Shown: positions 13,026 through 24,987 of the stretch, one piece after another
Numbering within the stretch: position 1 is the first letter of the stretch
How the letters are laid out: every line of letters starts with the position of its first letter
From: Tetraselmis striata
Taxonomy: Eukaryota > Chlorophyta > Chlorodendrophyceae > Chlorodendrales > Chlorodendraceae
Direction: 5' to 3'
DNA: 64,000 nucleotides
NCBI GenBank assembly: GCA_006384855.1
Contig: VCJN01003282.1
Coordinates: 49,524 to 113,523, forward strand
Program-made: the position numbers and the translations under genes
The notes under the pieces: model-generated
Database searches by the model: none
The model's input: the letters and a program-made list of their open reading frames with translations, nothing else
What the model was told of the DNA's origin: nothing

Positions 13026-13179
13026 GCATTGCCAGCGCCTTGAAGTACCAGTTTTTTTTCCCATTACCAGCAGCGAGTAGCGAGTACCAGTACCAGCAGC
13101 GAGCGTTCGCATTGCCAGCGCTTTGAAGTACCAGAGTTTTTTTTTCCATTACCAGCAGCGAGTAGCGAGTACCAGTACT
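13026..13179. repeat. Two-copy tandem repeat, period about 83 bp
   Basis: A unit starting GCATTGCCAGCGC and ending near GCGAGTACCAGTAC occurs at 13026-13094 and again at 13109-13179. Each copy carries a T-run of 8-9 bases in the middle, followed by CCATTACCAGCAGCGAGTAG. The copies differ by a few substitutions and small indels. Short words such as ACCAGTACCAGCAGCGAG also recur between the units. Confidence 0.85.
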
Positions 13180-14312
13180 CATAGCCTCCCAAGCGTGAGA
13201 TCGTAATCGGACGGCTGTGTAATTAAGGACCGTGGGTGGGTGGGCGGGTGGGTGGATCACAGTACTTAGTAGTAAATGCCAGTAGATAAGCGCTTTAATC
13301 ATGCAATTATAGGCCCGATCCGCTGTACGATACGGGTACCCGTACGGCAATAAAGCTCACCGCCGAAAAATCGACGCTTCGCGCTGGATAAACATGTGAT
13401 GCAACCGAGAAATGCACGTCAGGCACCCCGGAAGAAGGATAGTATGATCCGTGTCTTGAATAAAGTCCGTCGGCACCCGTAATGGTTCATGGCGCTCCGA
13501 CAGGGGTCAATTGTACGTGCAATTTTCGCCTTGCATTTGTTACGGGTAGTTGGGGGCGGGAGTGGGTGCTTTGGGTCAGGGTTTGCATGATTTTACGGTC
13601 ACATAAGGCTTCAAATGGCGTACCCAATTGGGGGGTGGCGCAATAGCGTTTGCTGCGGTATCGATCATCGCCTCGAGGATATAGCCAGTTTCAGGCAACA
13701 CGAGTGCCCGCTTCGATCAGTATCGGTTCTCGTGGCGACTTGCCGGAGAGGAGGGGTTACGCGGCCAAAATCTATATTTATTGCGTATTGTCCCAGTATA
13801 AAGGCACCGTACCGGCGTTTATGACTGATGAATGAAAAGATGCTGGTCGTAGCCGCTCGCTATCGCCAAATACAGCAGCCCACATAAGTATTTGCATGTT
13901 GTTATGGGTATGATTTGGCGGGTTTGGTCGCTTCTAGTCGGTAAACCCACGCATGGTCTACGCCGTTGCAGCCATTGCGAAGATAACCATGAAAGAGCGT
14001 GCACATGGTGTGCTAGGGCCAATGTGACGTCGCGCGTGGCGCGCGCGTCGCCCGTTATGCGGCACTACCAGTGTGACAAGTGCTGCACGTACGGCCGGGC
14101 TGTGAACGATTTGAGCGCACGGCACGCCGACATTTGGACATAAAAAACCGTGTTTTCCTCCCATGGTTGCCGAGATACATGTGTTGGCCACCTACCCCAT
14201 GCCGCGAGGCGCACGGTTTGGAGTCTATGGTCAGCTAGTGGGCTGCATGCGACATTCTCAGACTGGCAGTTCGCCATGCAAGAAGCAGAAATATTGCAAT
14301 AACGTAGTTTTA

Positions 14313-14430
14313 ATAACATTTCGGCGTTTTATCAGATTGGGTTGCAAATTAGTGCGATGGAAAGCCCGTTTACCTGCGCTACCAAACGCACCAATTTTCA
14401 GCCCAATTTGATAAAACGCCTAAATGTTAT
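14313..14430. repeat. 118-bp foldback (inverted repeat), MITE-like or hairpin RNA locus
   Basis: The left arm starts at 14313 (ATAACATTTCGGCGTTTTAT) and the right arm ends at 14430 (its reverse complement starts ATAACATTTAGGCGTTTTAT). Pairing runs for about 45 positions with about 5 mismatches, several of which would be G-U pairs in RNA. The inner part still pairs loosely. No open frame crosses it. A foldback MITE or a small-RNA precursor both fit. Confidence 0.75.
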
Positions 14431-16381
14431 GGCCTGTCAAAGTTACCCCCTGTTTTGGTATCCCAGCCAGCCCACTCACTGTGGGTGGGGGCGCATGATG
14501 GGGGCATGTAATGTGCCCTTCCCTGCAAGCTCCCAGGCGCGAGGACCCCTTGGATATGTCTCCACGTCGCGCGGACTCCGTCATCATTTTGACTTTTCCC
14601 TTTGGATGATGGGTAACATGTGTGACAGCATGCGCGCATACCCGTGCAGCAGTGGCGACATTATTGCTGTCGAGGGGGGCAGCCCGCGCTCAGCCTACGG
14701 TGCGGGCGGTATAAGCATGCACCTATGGAATCGAAGGCACTTTATGTGTGCTATTCTCACCCAACGAGGCGCGGCCAACGGCGCTTATCTTGCAGCTTGG
14801 AAATTGTGGGATGATTGGCCCCATCACGACGACGGGATTACTGGCACACTCTCATGGAAATGCCATGCATTGCATTACCGGTAGCGTGCATGGATTGGGC
14901 TCAATCTCGGTGGTCTTACAACGCATGCATACGTCCACCCACCACCGCCGGCAGCGCGCGGGCATATGCGAAGGATGGTAGCTACGCCGCCAACAAGTTG
15001 CCCCCTATTCATCGCCCGTTTTATGTGGTTTTAGCCATGTGCCAATCAAGCAATGCCATTGCCGAAGAACAATCATAAAAGTGCGATAACCGGGAGAAAC
15101 GGCTGCCTCCTTGGCCTAGGAGGCTTGCATACAATTGATTACAAGGCTGCATGGCCCCGTGGCCCCATGGCTTGGGCACCGAGGCGAGGATACGCGCGGA
15201 TTTCTATGTGCAAAGATTGATGTGGACTGGTGTATGTGTCTTCTCTCTTCGCAGTCGCTGTAAGGGTTTATACTCAGCATCGTACGGAGGTTACTCCTGG
15301 CAGGCGGAGGATGATAGCCGCTAATAAGACGTAAATACTGTATAGCAATATATACGCAAGGAGCAGAAGCTTCCGCCGCAACCGTCGGTCACAAACCGTC
15401 GGGCGAAATAAAATGGGCCCCGCGAATACCCTCGCTAACTTCAGATAAACTCTGACTAAACTCTAATACCAAAAAAGAAGAGACGCAACCCGCGCCTTTC
15501 CATGACCCATAGGTTTGATGTCCTGTAAATAGAGCCCCATCGCATACCCTGTACAGGCAATATGGACTTCCCGCCCCCATTTCCCCGACGGTAATCCATA
15601 CCTGTACCTGTATGTTTATCGGCATGGCCCATCGTCCGATAATTTATCGATATGAAGTGTGTATGTCTAGTACAGGTACTTCTGACTGACACTGAAGAAG
15701 GACCAGCGATTACGACGCTGCTACTTTCTTAATGACCGGCAGCGGTATTATTATAAATTACTCTAATCATTGAATTTATGTAATAAATATTTATAAAATT
15801 TGATTTACTACTGCTGCAGACCAGCAGCATCGACATTGTTGAAGCGATACTACGACTCATAATATCCGCGATCCTGCCGAACAGGCATCAGTCAAGTGAA
15901 AGATTCATGAATGGAGCGGCGCAGGATCGAACGGTCCCGCGCGGACATCGCTGGTGGTGGGGTGCCAAGCCGATGCTCATGCGACAGTATCGACGCGCAG
16001 GACGTCGCAAAATATAGAAACGCCAGCGAACCGCACCGTGCGGCATTGCACCTCGGCACATCGGCAACAAGTAGCGACCAGGGATTTCCCAGCCAGGCTC
16101 ATAGCTCACATCGGCGCTCTTGTACGACTCGTTATTCTGCTGCTATCGCTTAGGTGCGCGCGCGGCCTCTCCACCTATCAAGGCTCTGAAAGGATTAGGA
16201 ACTGTTAAAAGCAGGATATTAGGTGTTCAGCGCGTCGTGGGAGTACAGGATGCTGAAGTAAGGATCCCTAGAACCAACTGCCTTGCTCTCGCGTCTCGAT
16301 CCGTCCAACATCGCGGGAGCTCTCCGAGAAGCGCACGTCCAGGCGCGCTTGCCAGCCAATTCGACGAAAAAAACGTACACG

Positions 16382-18952
16382 ATGGCTCCGCTGAGCCTGG
16401 TTCGCGGTTCGGCGCCATCGCCGCTGGGTGCCAGGCGACCAGTGCCAGCGGCTCGCACCGGTGCTCGCGCTATCGCTCACCTGGTCCCGCTTGCGCCGGC
16501 GCTGCAAGCGCGGGTGGCCCGACCCAGGCGCAAAACCTGCACGCCGATCCGCGCAGCTGCTGCAGCGGCTGCATCGAACTCTGGGCCGCCGCCGGAGGGC
16601 ATTCAGTGGATGGCGCAGCTGGTTGCCGCCGACGCGGTGCGGAGTGGCCACTTCAGCCTGTGGCAGTACGGGCTGGCGGTGGCGGCGCAGGTGCTGGGAG
16701 CTGTCGCCCTCGCTCGTGCCGCACGCTTGGTATGCGAGTTCCTGGCGAAGCAAGCGCAAAAGGTCAGGATTGAGTCCCTCCAGATATGCTGTGGTTGGTT
16801 ATTGCGACTGATGACCGGACAGTGTCAGCGCCTGGCAAGCCATTCAAGATGACAGCGCTATGCTACCCCCATGACGTGGCAAAGATGTTAACCCCATTGC
16901 ACTGCGCTCTTTGCATGGGTGAGCGCAGCGGGTGGAGGCGGAGTTTTTGATCACCGCAGAGGAGGTGTCCGACGAGGAGACGATTGGGCTCTCCAACACA
17001 GCGATCAGCTACCTCTCCATCGCCTTTGGCCTCAGCCGCATCAGGCACCTGTTCATGCCGCTGGTCATCCTGTTGGCCGTGTACAAGTGCGGGACTTTCA
17101 TCGAGGTGCGCACGGCATGCTGAGGCGCGCATGACCTCGCCGACAAGTGCGAAGAGGCGTCGGCATGCAGCACTCACCACGCACGCCTGTCGTGGCATCG
17201 TCATTGGCAGGAGGCCATATACGTGAAGGGGCTCAACGTGAGCTGGTTTGGCGGGAAGCTGGCGGACTGCTTGACGTCTCTACGGCAGTTTGAGCTGTGG
17301 GTGTTTCTTCGAGCAGGAGCGATCTTCGCGATCATCATGGCGTAACTCCCCCCCCCCCCCCCCCCTCCCCGGATCGCTCCCATCCTCATCCTCCTTGCCA
17401 TCATCACTTGCATGGCGGCGCATGTCGGCAGGTCTCTGACCCGTTGCCTGCGCCATGCAGGACCGTGTTCTCCACGGAGACCAAGGACCGGGCGGTGGAC
17501 CTCATCCTGCAGCGGCAGACCTCCATGGCGCTGAAGTTCACGGGGTGGATGAAGATGCTCAAGCCGCTGAGCACCGTCGCCACCTTTGTGATCTGGGTTG
17601 CTGCCGCCCTGAACATCCTGCTTGTCTGGGGTGTGGACGTGCGCAAGTACATGCTGGCGGTGGGCAGTGTGTCGGGTCTGGCGGTGGGCATCGGCGCGCA
17701 GTCCCTGATCTCCTCGGTGCTGTCAGGAGTCAATCTGGTGCGAGCCCAAACCCACCCGCCACGCCGCCACTGTCTGGCATTTTCTTCCCGGTGGCCTGCG
17801 CGTGTGCATGTTGAGGATTGGCGAGATGGATGCTGAGCCATGGCGTGGTGTGGGGGCGTCCCAGTTCCTGACGGTCCCTTTCCTGGTGGGCGACCGAGTG
17901 GAGCTGCGGGATGCGAGCGGGAACACCGTCATGGTGAGGCGTACGGATGCGTCCTTTGAGCCGCATGCTGGCTGCCGCTGTCAGTGCCCATGAGACACAA
18001 GGGGGGGTAGGGGGGGATAAGGGGGGTAGGGGGCGCTGATCTCGAGCGCTGACTGGCCTCATGGCCTTCCTTCCACCGTCCCCAGATTGGCGTCGTGGAG
18101 GGGCTCAAGCTCTGCTCCACTGTGTTCCGTCTGGACTCTGGGCTACCGGTGGAAGTGCCCAACAGCAGCCTGACAACGCTCATGATCTGCAACCAGTCGC
18201 GCACAAAGGTCCCCACCCGGCCAGGCGAAGCGACGCACACGACCCTTTGCCTGGTTGCCGGCCAGTCACATGCCGCAGCTCACGGTTTGGCATCTTGGAT
18301 CCGCTCTCGCAGGAGGCCGACGAGGTGGAGAAGCAAAGCTTCCAGTCTGATCCGCGTGCGCTCAACATGTCAATTTCCGTGGAGCTTGCGGTGCGCCTCC
18401 GCCATGCAGCGGAGTGACTCGCTGCTTTGTGATTTGTTCCGCCAGGGGCAGGGCAGTGTGCGGTGTAGTGCAAGCCGCGCATGCGGTGGGATGGTGTTCT
18501 GAAGAGGAGTGTCCGCCGGCCCGCACCAGGCTGACAAGGGCGTGGCAGAGCAGATCCCCAATCTTGTGTCCACCATCGAGCTGTTCCTGGAGCGAGGCAA
18601 GGATGTCGACACCGACATGCCCATCAGTTGCACGCTGGAGAAGTTCACCGGGTCCAAGACCGCAAACCTCAACATCCTGGTACGGGGCTGACACAGCGCT
18701 GGTTTTGCCCTGTCTGCGTGGCGATGCATGATGGTGGCGGCGTCCCATGCGCAGCCGGTCGTTTCTGGCGCTTATTGCCCCCATGAATGGGATCACGTTG
18801 TCGTGAAGTAAGGCGCCGCTACCCCGCAGGTGCATTCCAACGGCGAGGCCGACTACGACGCCTTCATGATGCAAGTAATGCTTGGGATTGCGACCGTGGT
18901 GGAGACCAACAACTGCACCTGCTGCGACCTGGTCCCATCGAAGCAGTCTTAG
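16382..18952 (+). CDS. MscS-family mechanosensitive ion channel, probably plastidic
   Basis: Nine predicted exons: 16382-16762, 16929-17105, 17211-17341, 17461-17737, 17865-17933, 18086-18208, 18313-18390, 18530-18679, 18830-18952. All phases agree and give 502 aa, close to the algal channel MSC1. Residues 1-60 are rich in Arg, Ala, Ser and Pro with few acids, like a chloroplast transit peptide. Four or five hydrophobic segments follow. The last is the Gly/Ala-rich pore helix of MscS (YMLAVGSVSGLAVGIGAQSL), which runs into VPFLVGDRVEL at the start of the cytosolic beta domain. A GVVEGLKLCST-type segment and an alpha/beta C-terminal part complete the fold. The family opens under membrane tension and releases ions from the organelle. 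The third intron has a poly-C tract right after its donor. Plastid location is inferred from the leader only. Confidence 0.88.
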
Positions 18953-19407
18953 TTGGCATGATGGGCAAGGTCCGAGCAGTAATAGTACTAGACAACAGCA
19001 GGGAGATCCCCACGCACGTACCAAGTTGGTGGCCATGAGACCCTCATCTCGGCGTTGGGCTCAGGAGGGGACGGCGAAAGGGCTCGTCCTCCGGCCAAAT
19101 GTCACGATGCTTGTCACATGTCTCTCCATTGTCATTACATGTTGTCCCACTGCCGCCGTCGTGTCCGATGTATCACTTTGTCCAAAGTATCCATATCCGC
19201 ATTCATTGTTGCGGCTTACCCCTATTCGCTCTTCCCAGGGTCGAACACAAAATGACGAAGTACTTGCTCAGAACGGTTTGGACTTGAATGGCCGCGATTT
19301 GAAAGCACCAGCATCCATTCCTGCCTCATGGCATAGAAAAAGCCAACTTAACGTCGTGTCCCGGTGCTAACGAGAGCTCTGAGCCTTGTTTTTGCCCCGG
19401 GACATTA

Positions 19408-19860
19408 CTGGCACTTGTGAAACCTTTGCATGGCGTCTATGGCAGTCTTTCAAAGACGACGCCGAGAGCTTGAGACAATCGTCCAGATACGGAAAAGCCA
19501 TCAATGGGTAGGCGACGCTCCATTACAGTCATCAAACAAATTGCCAAAGCATTCCGCAAGACTAAATGGAGGCCAGACAGACTTTCCAACACTGTCGGAT
19601 CATCGTCTAAAACACTGCCATCAAAATCCCCGGCAATGACCACGAAATGTCCGCCCTACCGTCGAAGTGTTGGCCCATTCGAGTAATAATGCGCGTGTTG
19701 GGACAAGCAGCCCATAGATGTGGTAAAGCATTTCGTGATACGGCACAGTTGATGCAGAATAGACCCTCCCGCTTTCCTCACTAAGTGAGTAATGATGAAC
19801 GGTGTACGCCTAGCATGCTCTGTTCCGCAGCATGTCACGGGCTCCATCCGCACTATCCTT
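19408..19860 (-). mobile_element. Diverged 3' fragment of the non-LTR retrotransposon found at 45-53 kb
   Basis: The sequence aligns by eye, with many substitutions, to the left (3') end of the element copies at 45226-45560 and 48788-48950. Shared landmarks are GGCCCATTCGAGTAAT, AAAAC-CTGCCATCAAAAT and the start CTGGCA-n-GTGAAACC. On the minus strand the frames read YYSNGPTLRR and then GDFDGSVLDDDPTVLESLSG, matching HYSNGPTPKRV and FDGRVLGGDPTVLE in the later copy. It is much more diverged than those two copies are from each other, so it is an older insertion. Confidence 0.7.
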
Positions 19861-21073
19861 CAGAGCCAGGGGAAGCCCGTGATATATCATGTATGATGCC
19901 AATATGATCATCTATCCTTACTGGAAATGAGTGAACACGATACGAACAATCAACGCCAACGAAGAGCAGACAAGGTACACTAGGCAAAACGCATGTTAAC
20001 ACCCCAAATGATAAGCTGTTGATACGCATGTTTACAGACCGTCCGACCGTCCGAAGTTTACAGACCGTGCGATTCTACCACTCGTTAGGACAGCAAGCAA
20101 CGATACTACACAACGAGCCGGGGCGCATGGAGGTCGGACAACAATAACACCGAGAGTTATTATCTAGTTATCCTCGTGTGAATCACACAATGCGCGCGCT
20201 ACTTGTAGTAGGAGTTGAAGTATCAGCTTACTCGTGTTGTATCCCGGCTTGTGGTGATTTGTGTGGATTTGCGGACCCTTTGGTTCCTTGGCGACTTGGT
20301 GGGCGGCTTTCTGGTTCCCGTGGCTCTTCCTTGGTTCTTGGCTCCATGGCCTCCTGCTTGATTCTTGGTTTCAGGCTTATATCCCTCTTTTGCTGGCAAC
20401 CATCAACACTACATCATTACTGATGTGAAGATTATTTTTGATTTGTGTTTATATTAAGTTGTACACACTCTAGCAACGCGTCTATACGCCTATACGCCTA
20501 TACCCTCCGCCGGTATCATCAATCTAACCTCTCGCTTCTATAATGTTCATACAGTAGTCAATTTTTGGGGACGAGAATTGTACTACCCGTACCCGGTTTT
20601 TCGACAAAAATTGTACGGATACTCGGTTTTCTGACGATGAGAACAGCATCAAATGATGAGAATTGCGCGGATTTCTATATTCGCCGCGCGCGACGCGCGC
20701 AGACCGCTCCTTTCACCAGCCCCCCGCCGCCGTCGCGTCCCCCGCGCGCCGTTGTCCGCCTGGCGGGCGGCGTCGCACTTATTCTCGGCCCTCAAGTCTC
20801 AGCACCAGGGCCGAGCCACGGCTTGCATCCACAGCGCAACCCTTGCGACGCACACTCGCTACTATCACACTCTCAAGCAAGGTACGCCACGGCTGCGAAC
20901 CGCTTGCTCCACCCAAGGCGCGCGCGAAGCCTTGCACGTTCGCCGCAGCGCAGCTTAGTACCTGGTACATAAACAGAGCTACAAGCAGCGCCGCCCTCCC
21001 CGCCTCGCACCAACGGGGCAGCCCCCACCTTCTTATTTATACACACTTGACAGCCTAGGGAAGCCGCGCCAAC
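19861..21073. other. Spacer and promoter side of RPB12
   Basis: No gene recognised. A short stretch at 20460-20520 repeats TATACGCC. Positions 20580-20660 hold three partial copies of a GAGAATTG-TAC-CCCG-TTTT word. From 20690 on the sequence becomes GC-rich, as expected for the 5' region of the following gene. Confidence 0.45.
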
Positions 21074-21235
21074 ATGCAGCCGGCGCCCACCAACCTGGGC
21101 GTGGCCTATATCTGCGGCGAGTGCGGCGCGGAGAACACGCTGAAGCCGGGCGACGTCATCCAGTGCCGCGAGTGCTGCTACCGCATCCTCTACAAGAAGC
21201 GCACCACGCGCATCGTGCAGTTCGAGGCCCGATGA
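21074..21235 (+). CDS. RPB12: RNA polymerase subunit RPB12 (ABC10-alpha, POLR2K)
   Basis: An uninterrupted 53-codon gene. RPB12 is a small zinc-binding subunit shared by RNA polymerases I, II and III; it helps hold the RPB3/AC40 side of the enzyme together in the nucleus. The protein has the four zinc cysteines in two pairs, C14-x2-C17 and C31-x2-C34, and ends with the family hallmark [17 protein letters not shown]. Animal RPB12 ends the same way, with YKKRT and a final Asp/Glu-Ala-Arg. The length is normal for the family (50-70 aa). The start is the only ATG that fits, at CCAACATGC. TGTAA lies 36 nt after the stop. The gene converges with the membrane-protein gene at 22148. Confidence 0.96.
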   Translation: MQPAPTNLGVAYICGECGAENTLKPGDVIQCRECCYRILYKKRTTRIVQFEAR

Positions 21236-21270
21236 GGCCGGTGCCGCCGCCGGGTAGGGCGTGAGTCGCG

Positions 21271-21275
21271 TGTAA
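21271..21275 (+). terminator. TGTAA polyadenylation signal of RPB12
   Basis: TGTAA begins 36 nt after the RPB12 stop codon, a normal spacing in green algae. Confidence 0.7.
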
Positions 21276-21854
21276 GGCAACGGATGCACCCCTGAGGGAC
21301 GTTTTCCTGCCTCACCCGAGCCGCGCTGCTACGAGGAGGAAGGGGGGGCGCCGGGGGCGCCGGGCGGGGGGGGGGGGGGGGGGGGGGGCGGCGCCGGGGG
21401 AGCTTATGTGAGGCTGAGGAGATGCGCTGCATAGGAAGCATCGATGCATGGCGACATGCAATGCGTAGCCCAGGATCTCCGGGAGAGTGTCCACTTGTGC
21501 TTGAGCGGTCGCAAGTTGGCGGCATCGGTGGTAGATTGTCACCTCCGGACACGGCAGCATTGTGCACCTCCCCCCCCCCCCCCCCGGAGCCCCCCGCTCT
21601 CTTACCTACACCTCACGCCCCTGTTACTGATACGTTCGAGGATTCGTTACATCAGCTGCAGGTGCTGACTCACCTTGAGGGGCCCACGAATAAATATCGC
21701 ACGGGGGATTGTCACGCCCCCCTTCAACTCTGTCGGTGTACTGTGGCGATTTGTCCCTTTTTGAGCGGGAAACGCCGGACATTCCCTGAATGGATGTGTC
21801 GGAGCTCGGTCTGAAACCATATATGATGATGCATTGTACCCCATGTGGTTGCTA

Positions 21855-21983
21855 CATTCAAATTAACAGTAGCAAACACATGTTAATTTGAATGGGTAAA
21901 ACCCGTTGTACTTTCTCAAATTAAACCTTTGAGAAAATTTGAACCACATGTTAATTTGAAAGTAAAACCCGTTGTACTTTCTC
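21855..21983. repeat. AT-rich palindrome and direct repeat between convergent genes
   Basis: CATTCAAATTAACA (21855-21868) and its exact reverse complement (21881-21894) are separated by 12 bases and can form a hairpin. Overlapping it, a 39-41 bp unit (CACATGTTAATTTGAA ... AAAACCCGTTGTACTTTCTC) occurs at 21877-21917 and again at 21945-21983. Flanking DNA on both sides is GC-rich, so the block looks inserted. Confidence 0.7.
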
Positions 21984-22091
21984 CTATGGTATCTCAGGGA
22001 ATGCCTCCAGGGGTGGGGGGTGCATGTCGAGGCGGCGCATTGGTGGCGGCTGGCGCAGGACAACGGGCATAGCCCCTTGTCGGCGATGTTG

Positions 22092-22096
22092 TTACA
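22092..22096 (-). terminator. TGTAA polyadenylation signal of the minus-strand membrane-protein gene
   Basis: TTACA on the plus strand is TGTAA on the minus strand, about 52 nt after the stop codon at 22148. Confidence 0.6.
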
Positions 22097-22147
22097 AACA
22101 AGTGTCCACGCGCTCTGATTGCTGTGACTGCCCCTGCAGCGCCGCCC

Positions 22148-24987
22148 TCACTGGAAGGGGTCCGCCACCTCGCGGAGCGACACGTTTTTGTAGAACCCCG
22201 AGCCCGTCCGCTGGGCGCCCGGGTGCCAGTTCCGCACCATGTCGCGCAGAACCGGGTCGGGGACGACGCTCTGCGGCACAGCTCAGGCTGTCAGCTGTCT
22301 GCGGGCGGGAGCCGAACACGGCGTGGCGATGCAGCAGCCAAGAGCCCAGGGGGCACGGAGGGGGGCGGGGGGGGGGGGGGGGGGGGGCGCACCGGGTCGC
22401 GGTATCTGGCGAATGACTTGCGGAACGCGCTGAACACCTCGCTCTCGTGGCACCGCCCCTTGCGCAGCAGCCGGTCCTCCGCAAAGCCAGCTGCGGGGAA
22501 CAGAGGCCCGGTCATCAGGGCCCAATTAAGCAGGTTTCGGGAGGGGGGGGGGGGGGGGGGGTGTCTACTGCACTTCAATGGCTGTCAAATGGCCGTCAAA
22601 AACGCGGCACTGCGGAGCCCTTGCTAGCGGATGGGAGGTGAGGCGCGGTGGTGTGGGGGGTTGATCTCTCGGCAAACGCCGCGTAGGTCTCGCGGTGCCC
22701 TCCCGCCCCAATGTGCCATGCGCGAGCGTTGCCACTGCGGAAGCAATGCTGCTGGACATGTGCGCGCCGGCCGTTTGTGGTGGACTCCCGCCTGCCTGAT
22801 TGGGTGGGCATATAGACACTGTATATGCAATAGGTGTCTATGTACATGAGCACATTTGTATCAGGTGTACATCCCACTCTTCTGGCGTGGGAAAGCCCTT
22901 AGACACTCCTGATAGGACGGTTGCGCTCGGGGTGGATAAGTCATATGCTGCAACTGGCTGCACACTATACAACTATATGTATAAATGTGCATTGATGTCG
23001 TTATTTGTGATTTGTATGCGGCCGTTTAAATGCCTCCTCCTCGCTGCAGGTGATGCGGCCAGCAGGGGTAAGTCGGCCCCACGGCGGACTGGCTGGCGAC
23101 TGTGCTGCTGCTGCTGGTGTGATCACGAGGGTTGCTCGTGAGTTTGCGGCCGCTGCCACGCTTGGCTTAGTTTGGGGGGGAGAAAGGGGGGTGGGGGGGG
23201 GGGGGGGAGGAGCACCAAAGTCCTGCCACTGCTCCTCCAGCGCCACCGCCTCCTCGGGGCTCAGCCGCTGCGGCCGACCGGCCTCGTAGATGCCAGAAAC
23301 GAGGATGGAGCCGATGCCGGTGCTGACGGCCCACGTGGCGTCGCCCAGCCCCTGCGCAAGCCGGCCATGCCATGGTGCGCCCCACACACTGTCAATGCCA
23401 CATTCTCACCGCTTCATTGCCTTCGCCGGTCCCCAAAGCAACCAGCTGTGTCATAGAACATCGTGTCTATAATTCCATAATGTATTCATGAGGATTCTTT
23501 TCAGTCTTAAATGCTTGAGAAAGTTCCATCTCCAGGTGTGAGGTAATCAGTAGTGCACTGGTTATCAGCAGCCGCTTTGTGGCGGTCGTCATTGTGAGAG
23601 GGGGTTGGGGGGGGGGGGGGGGGGGGGTGGGGGGAGAGGGGTAGGAAGGGGCCAGGGCAGGTGGCGCACCAGCTCACAGACGGCCGCGATGGAAAAGCCT
23701 GTGAGAATGCAGACGCCGGCCGCTGCAAGTCGGATACCCGTCGGCGCGGAGTAGTCCACCGCGTCCACTCTGTCACCACAGCGCATTGGTGAGGCAGGCT
23801 CGCCCAGTGTGCGCCTGGTGGCTTGCTGGGGTGGTGGTAATCATGGTGGTGGCGGCCCCCGAGATGCGGCGAGGGAAGGGGGGGAGGCCGGGGGGGGGGG
23901 CGGGGGCTCACGGCTGGCCAATGATGCGGCCAAACTTCTCAATCAGCCAGTCCGAGGGGCGCTCCGTCTCGATAGCGCCCAGAAATAAGAGGAGCAGCTG
24001 CCACGGGCTGTGGGGGCACGGCATGTAAGGTCAGACCGCATACCGAGATGGCCATTCTATCCAGGGGCCGCTTGAAGTCGGTGAAAATTCTCAGGTGAAC
24101 GATGCCCCCCCCTCCTCCCCCCCCCCCCCCCCCCCCGACACACACACACACAGGCATACACACCCGGCGGCCTTACATGGGCATGCCGAGTGCGCCTGGG
24201 GATGAGCAGTCCCATCGCAATCACCTGGTGAACCAGAGAGAGAAGCTCCATAGCAGACCACCGAACACATCGCCAGCGCTGAACACGCCGATGTTGGAGC
24301 TGATAGCGGCGCCATACACGATGTCTTCCACCTCGTCGCGTCCCACCGTGGCCCCCAGCAGCACCGCCCCCATTAGCAGCACAACTGGCCAGGAAAGGGG
24401 CAAGGGGCAGCCAGCGGTCGTTTGGTCAGCTACTGCGTGGCACACAATGCCGATTCTCGACCAGCATTATTTTTCATGCATCGGAAGGTCGCAGGGAAAG
24501 TGGCGGCAGCGAATACGGCCCGTGGGTGGGAATAAGAGGGAAAGGTTTGGAGGCGCAGGGGAGAAGGACTCACCGCCGGCCGCGATTATGGTGTTGTCCT
24601 CCTTCCTCTGCGCCTTTTCGGCCTTCGCGCCGGATGTGTCGGTCCCATCGACACCTGGGCGCTTGTTAGCGTGTGCACGCACCGAGCGTCCTCCTGAGTT
24701 CCCAGACAGGAGCGGCGCAGCACCTACCGCGCCGTTGCTTCGTCGCGGGATGCTTTGAGAAGCTCTGCAGGGGAGGGGGGGGGTATGCTGAGCTGTCTTT
24801 CGATCAGAAGCGTACAGGCCACATCTGATATAATGCAGCCGGCACAGCCACGCACGCACGCACTCTACCTGTACGTCGCGGACGAGGAGTTCGCCGCGGC
24901 GCGCTGGAGCCTGCCCATCGATGTCCTGCAGCGGCACGCCGCCAACGGCACCGCCAGCTCAGCGGAGACGGCGCAGACTCGGGTCAT
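22148..24987 (-). CDS. Predicted chloroplast membrane protein, family not recognised
   Basis: Nine predicted exons (minus order): 24869-24987, 24728-24764, 24574-24661, 24225-24384, 23912-24007, 23670-23769, 23216-23351, 22393-22490, 22148-22270. Phases agree throughout, giving 318 aa. The first 55 residues (MTRVCAVSAELAV..., rich in Ala, Ser, Arg) look like a plastid transit peptide. Hydrophobic segments follow: VVLLMGAVLLGATV, WQLLLLFLGAIE, RLAAAGVCILTGFSIAAV and TGIGSILVSGIY. The C-terminal third is soluble and well ordered, with EEQWQDFAGFAEDRL, GRCHESEVFSAFRKSF and GSGFYKNVSLREV. These look like motifs of a conserved algal/plant family, but I cannot name it. Exon 3 uses an AAG acceptor at 24662; a nearby CCCAG acceptor changes the frame unless exons 1-2 are read differently, so the N-terminus is less sure. 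Most introns carry poly-C or poly-G tracts. Confidence 0.8.

Larger units (their letters stand above)
12786..16381. other. Spacer with a tandem repeat and a foldback; no gene recognised
   Basis: AT-rich patches alternate with GC-rich ones. A tandem repeat (13026-13179) and a long hairpin (14313-14430) are listed separately. Open frames such as 13892-14143 and 14342-14884 (+) show no known motifs and lack the strong GC3 bias of the genes here. From 15380 to 15860 the sequence is AT-rich with no open frame of note. Positions 16120-16381 may be promoter and 5' UTR of the MscS-type gene. Confidence 0.5.

Noticed and set aside
23890..24140. Poly-G and poly-C runs considered as assembly gaps
   Set aside because: They lie within introns whose flanking exons join in phase, so they are part of the sequence. 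Their exact lengths may still be wrong.
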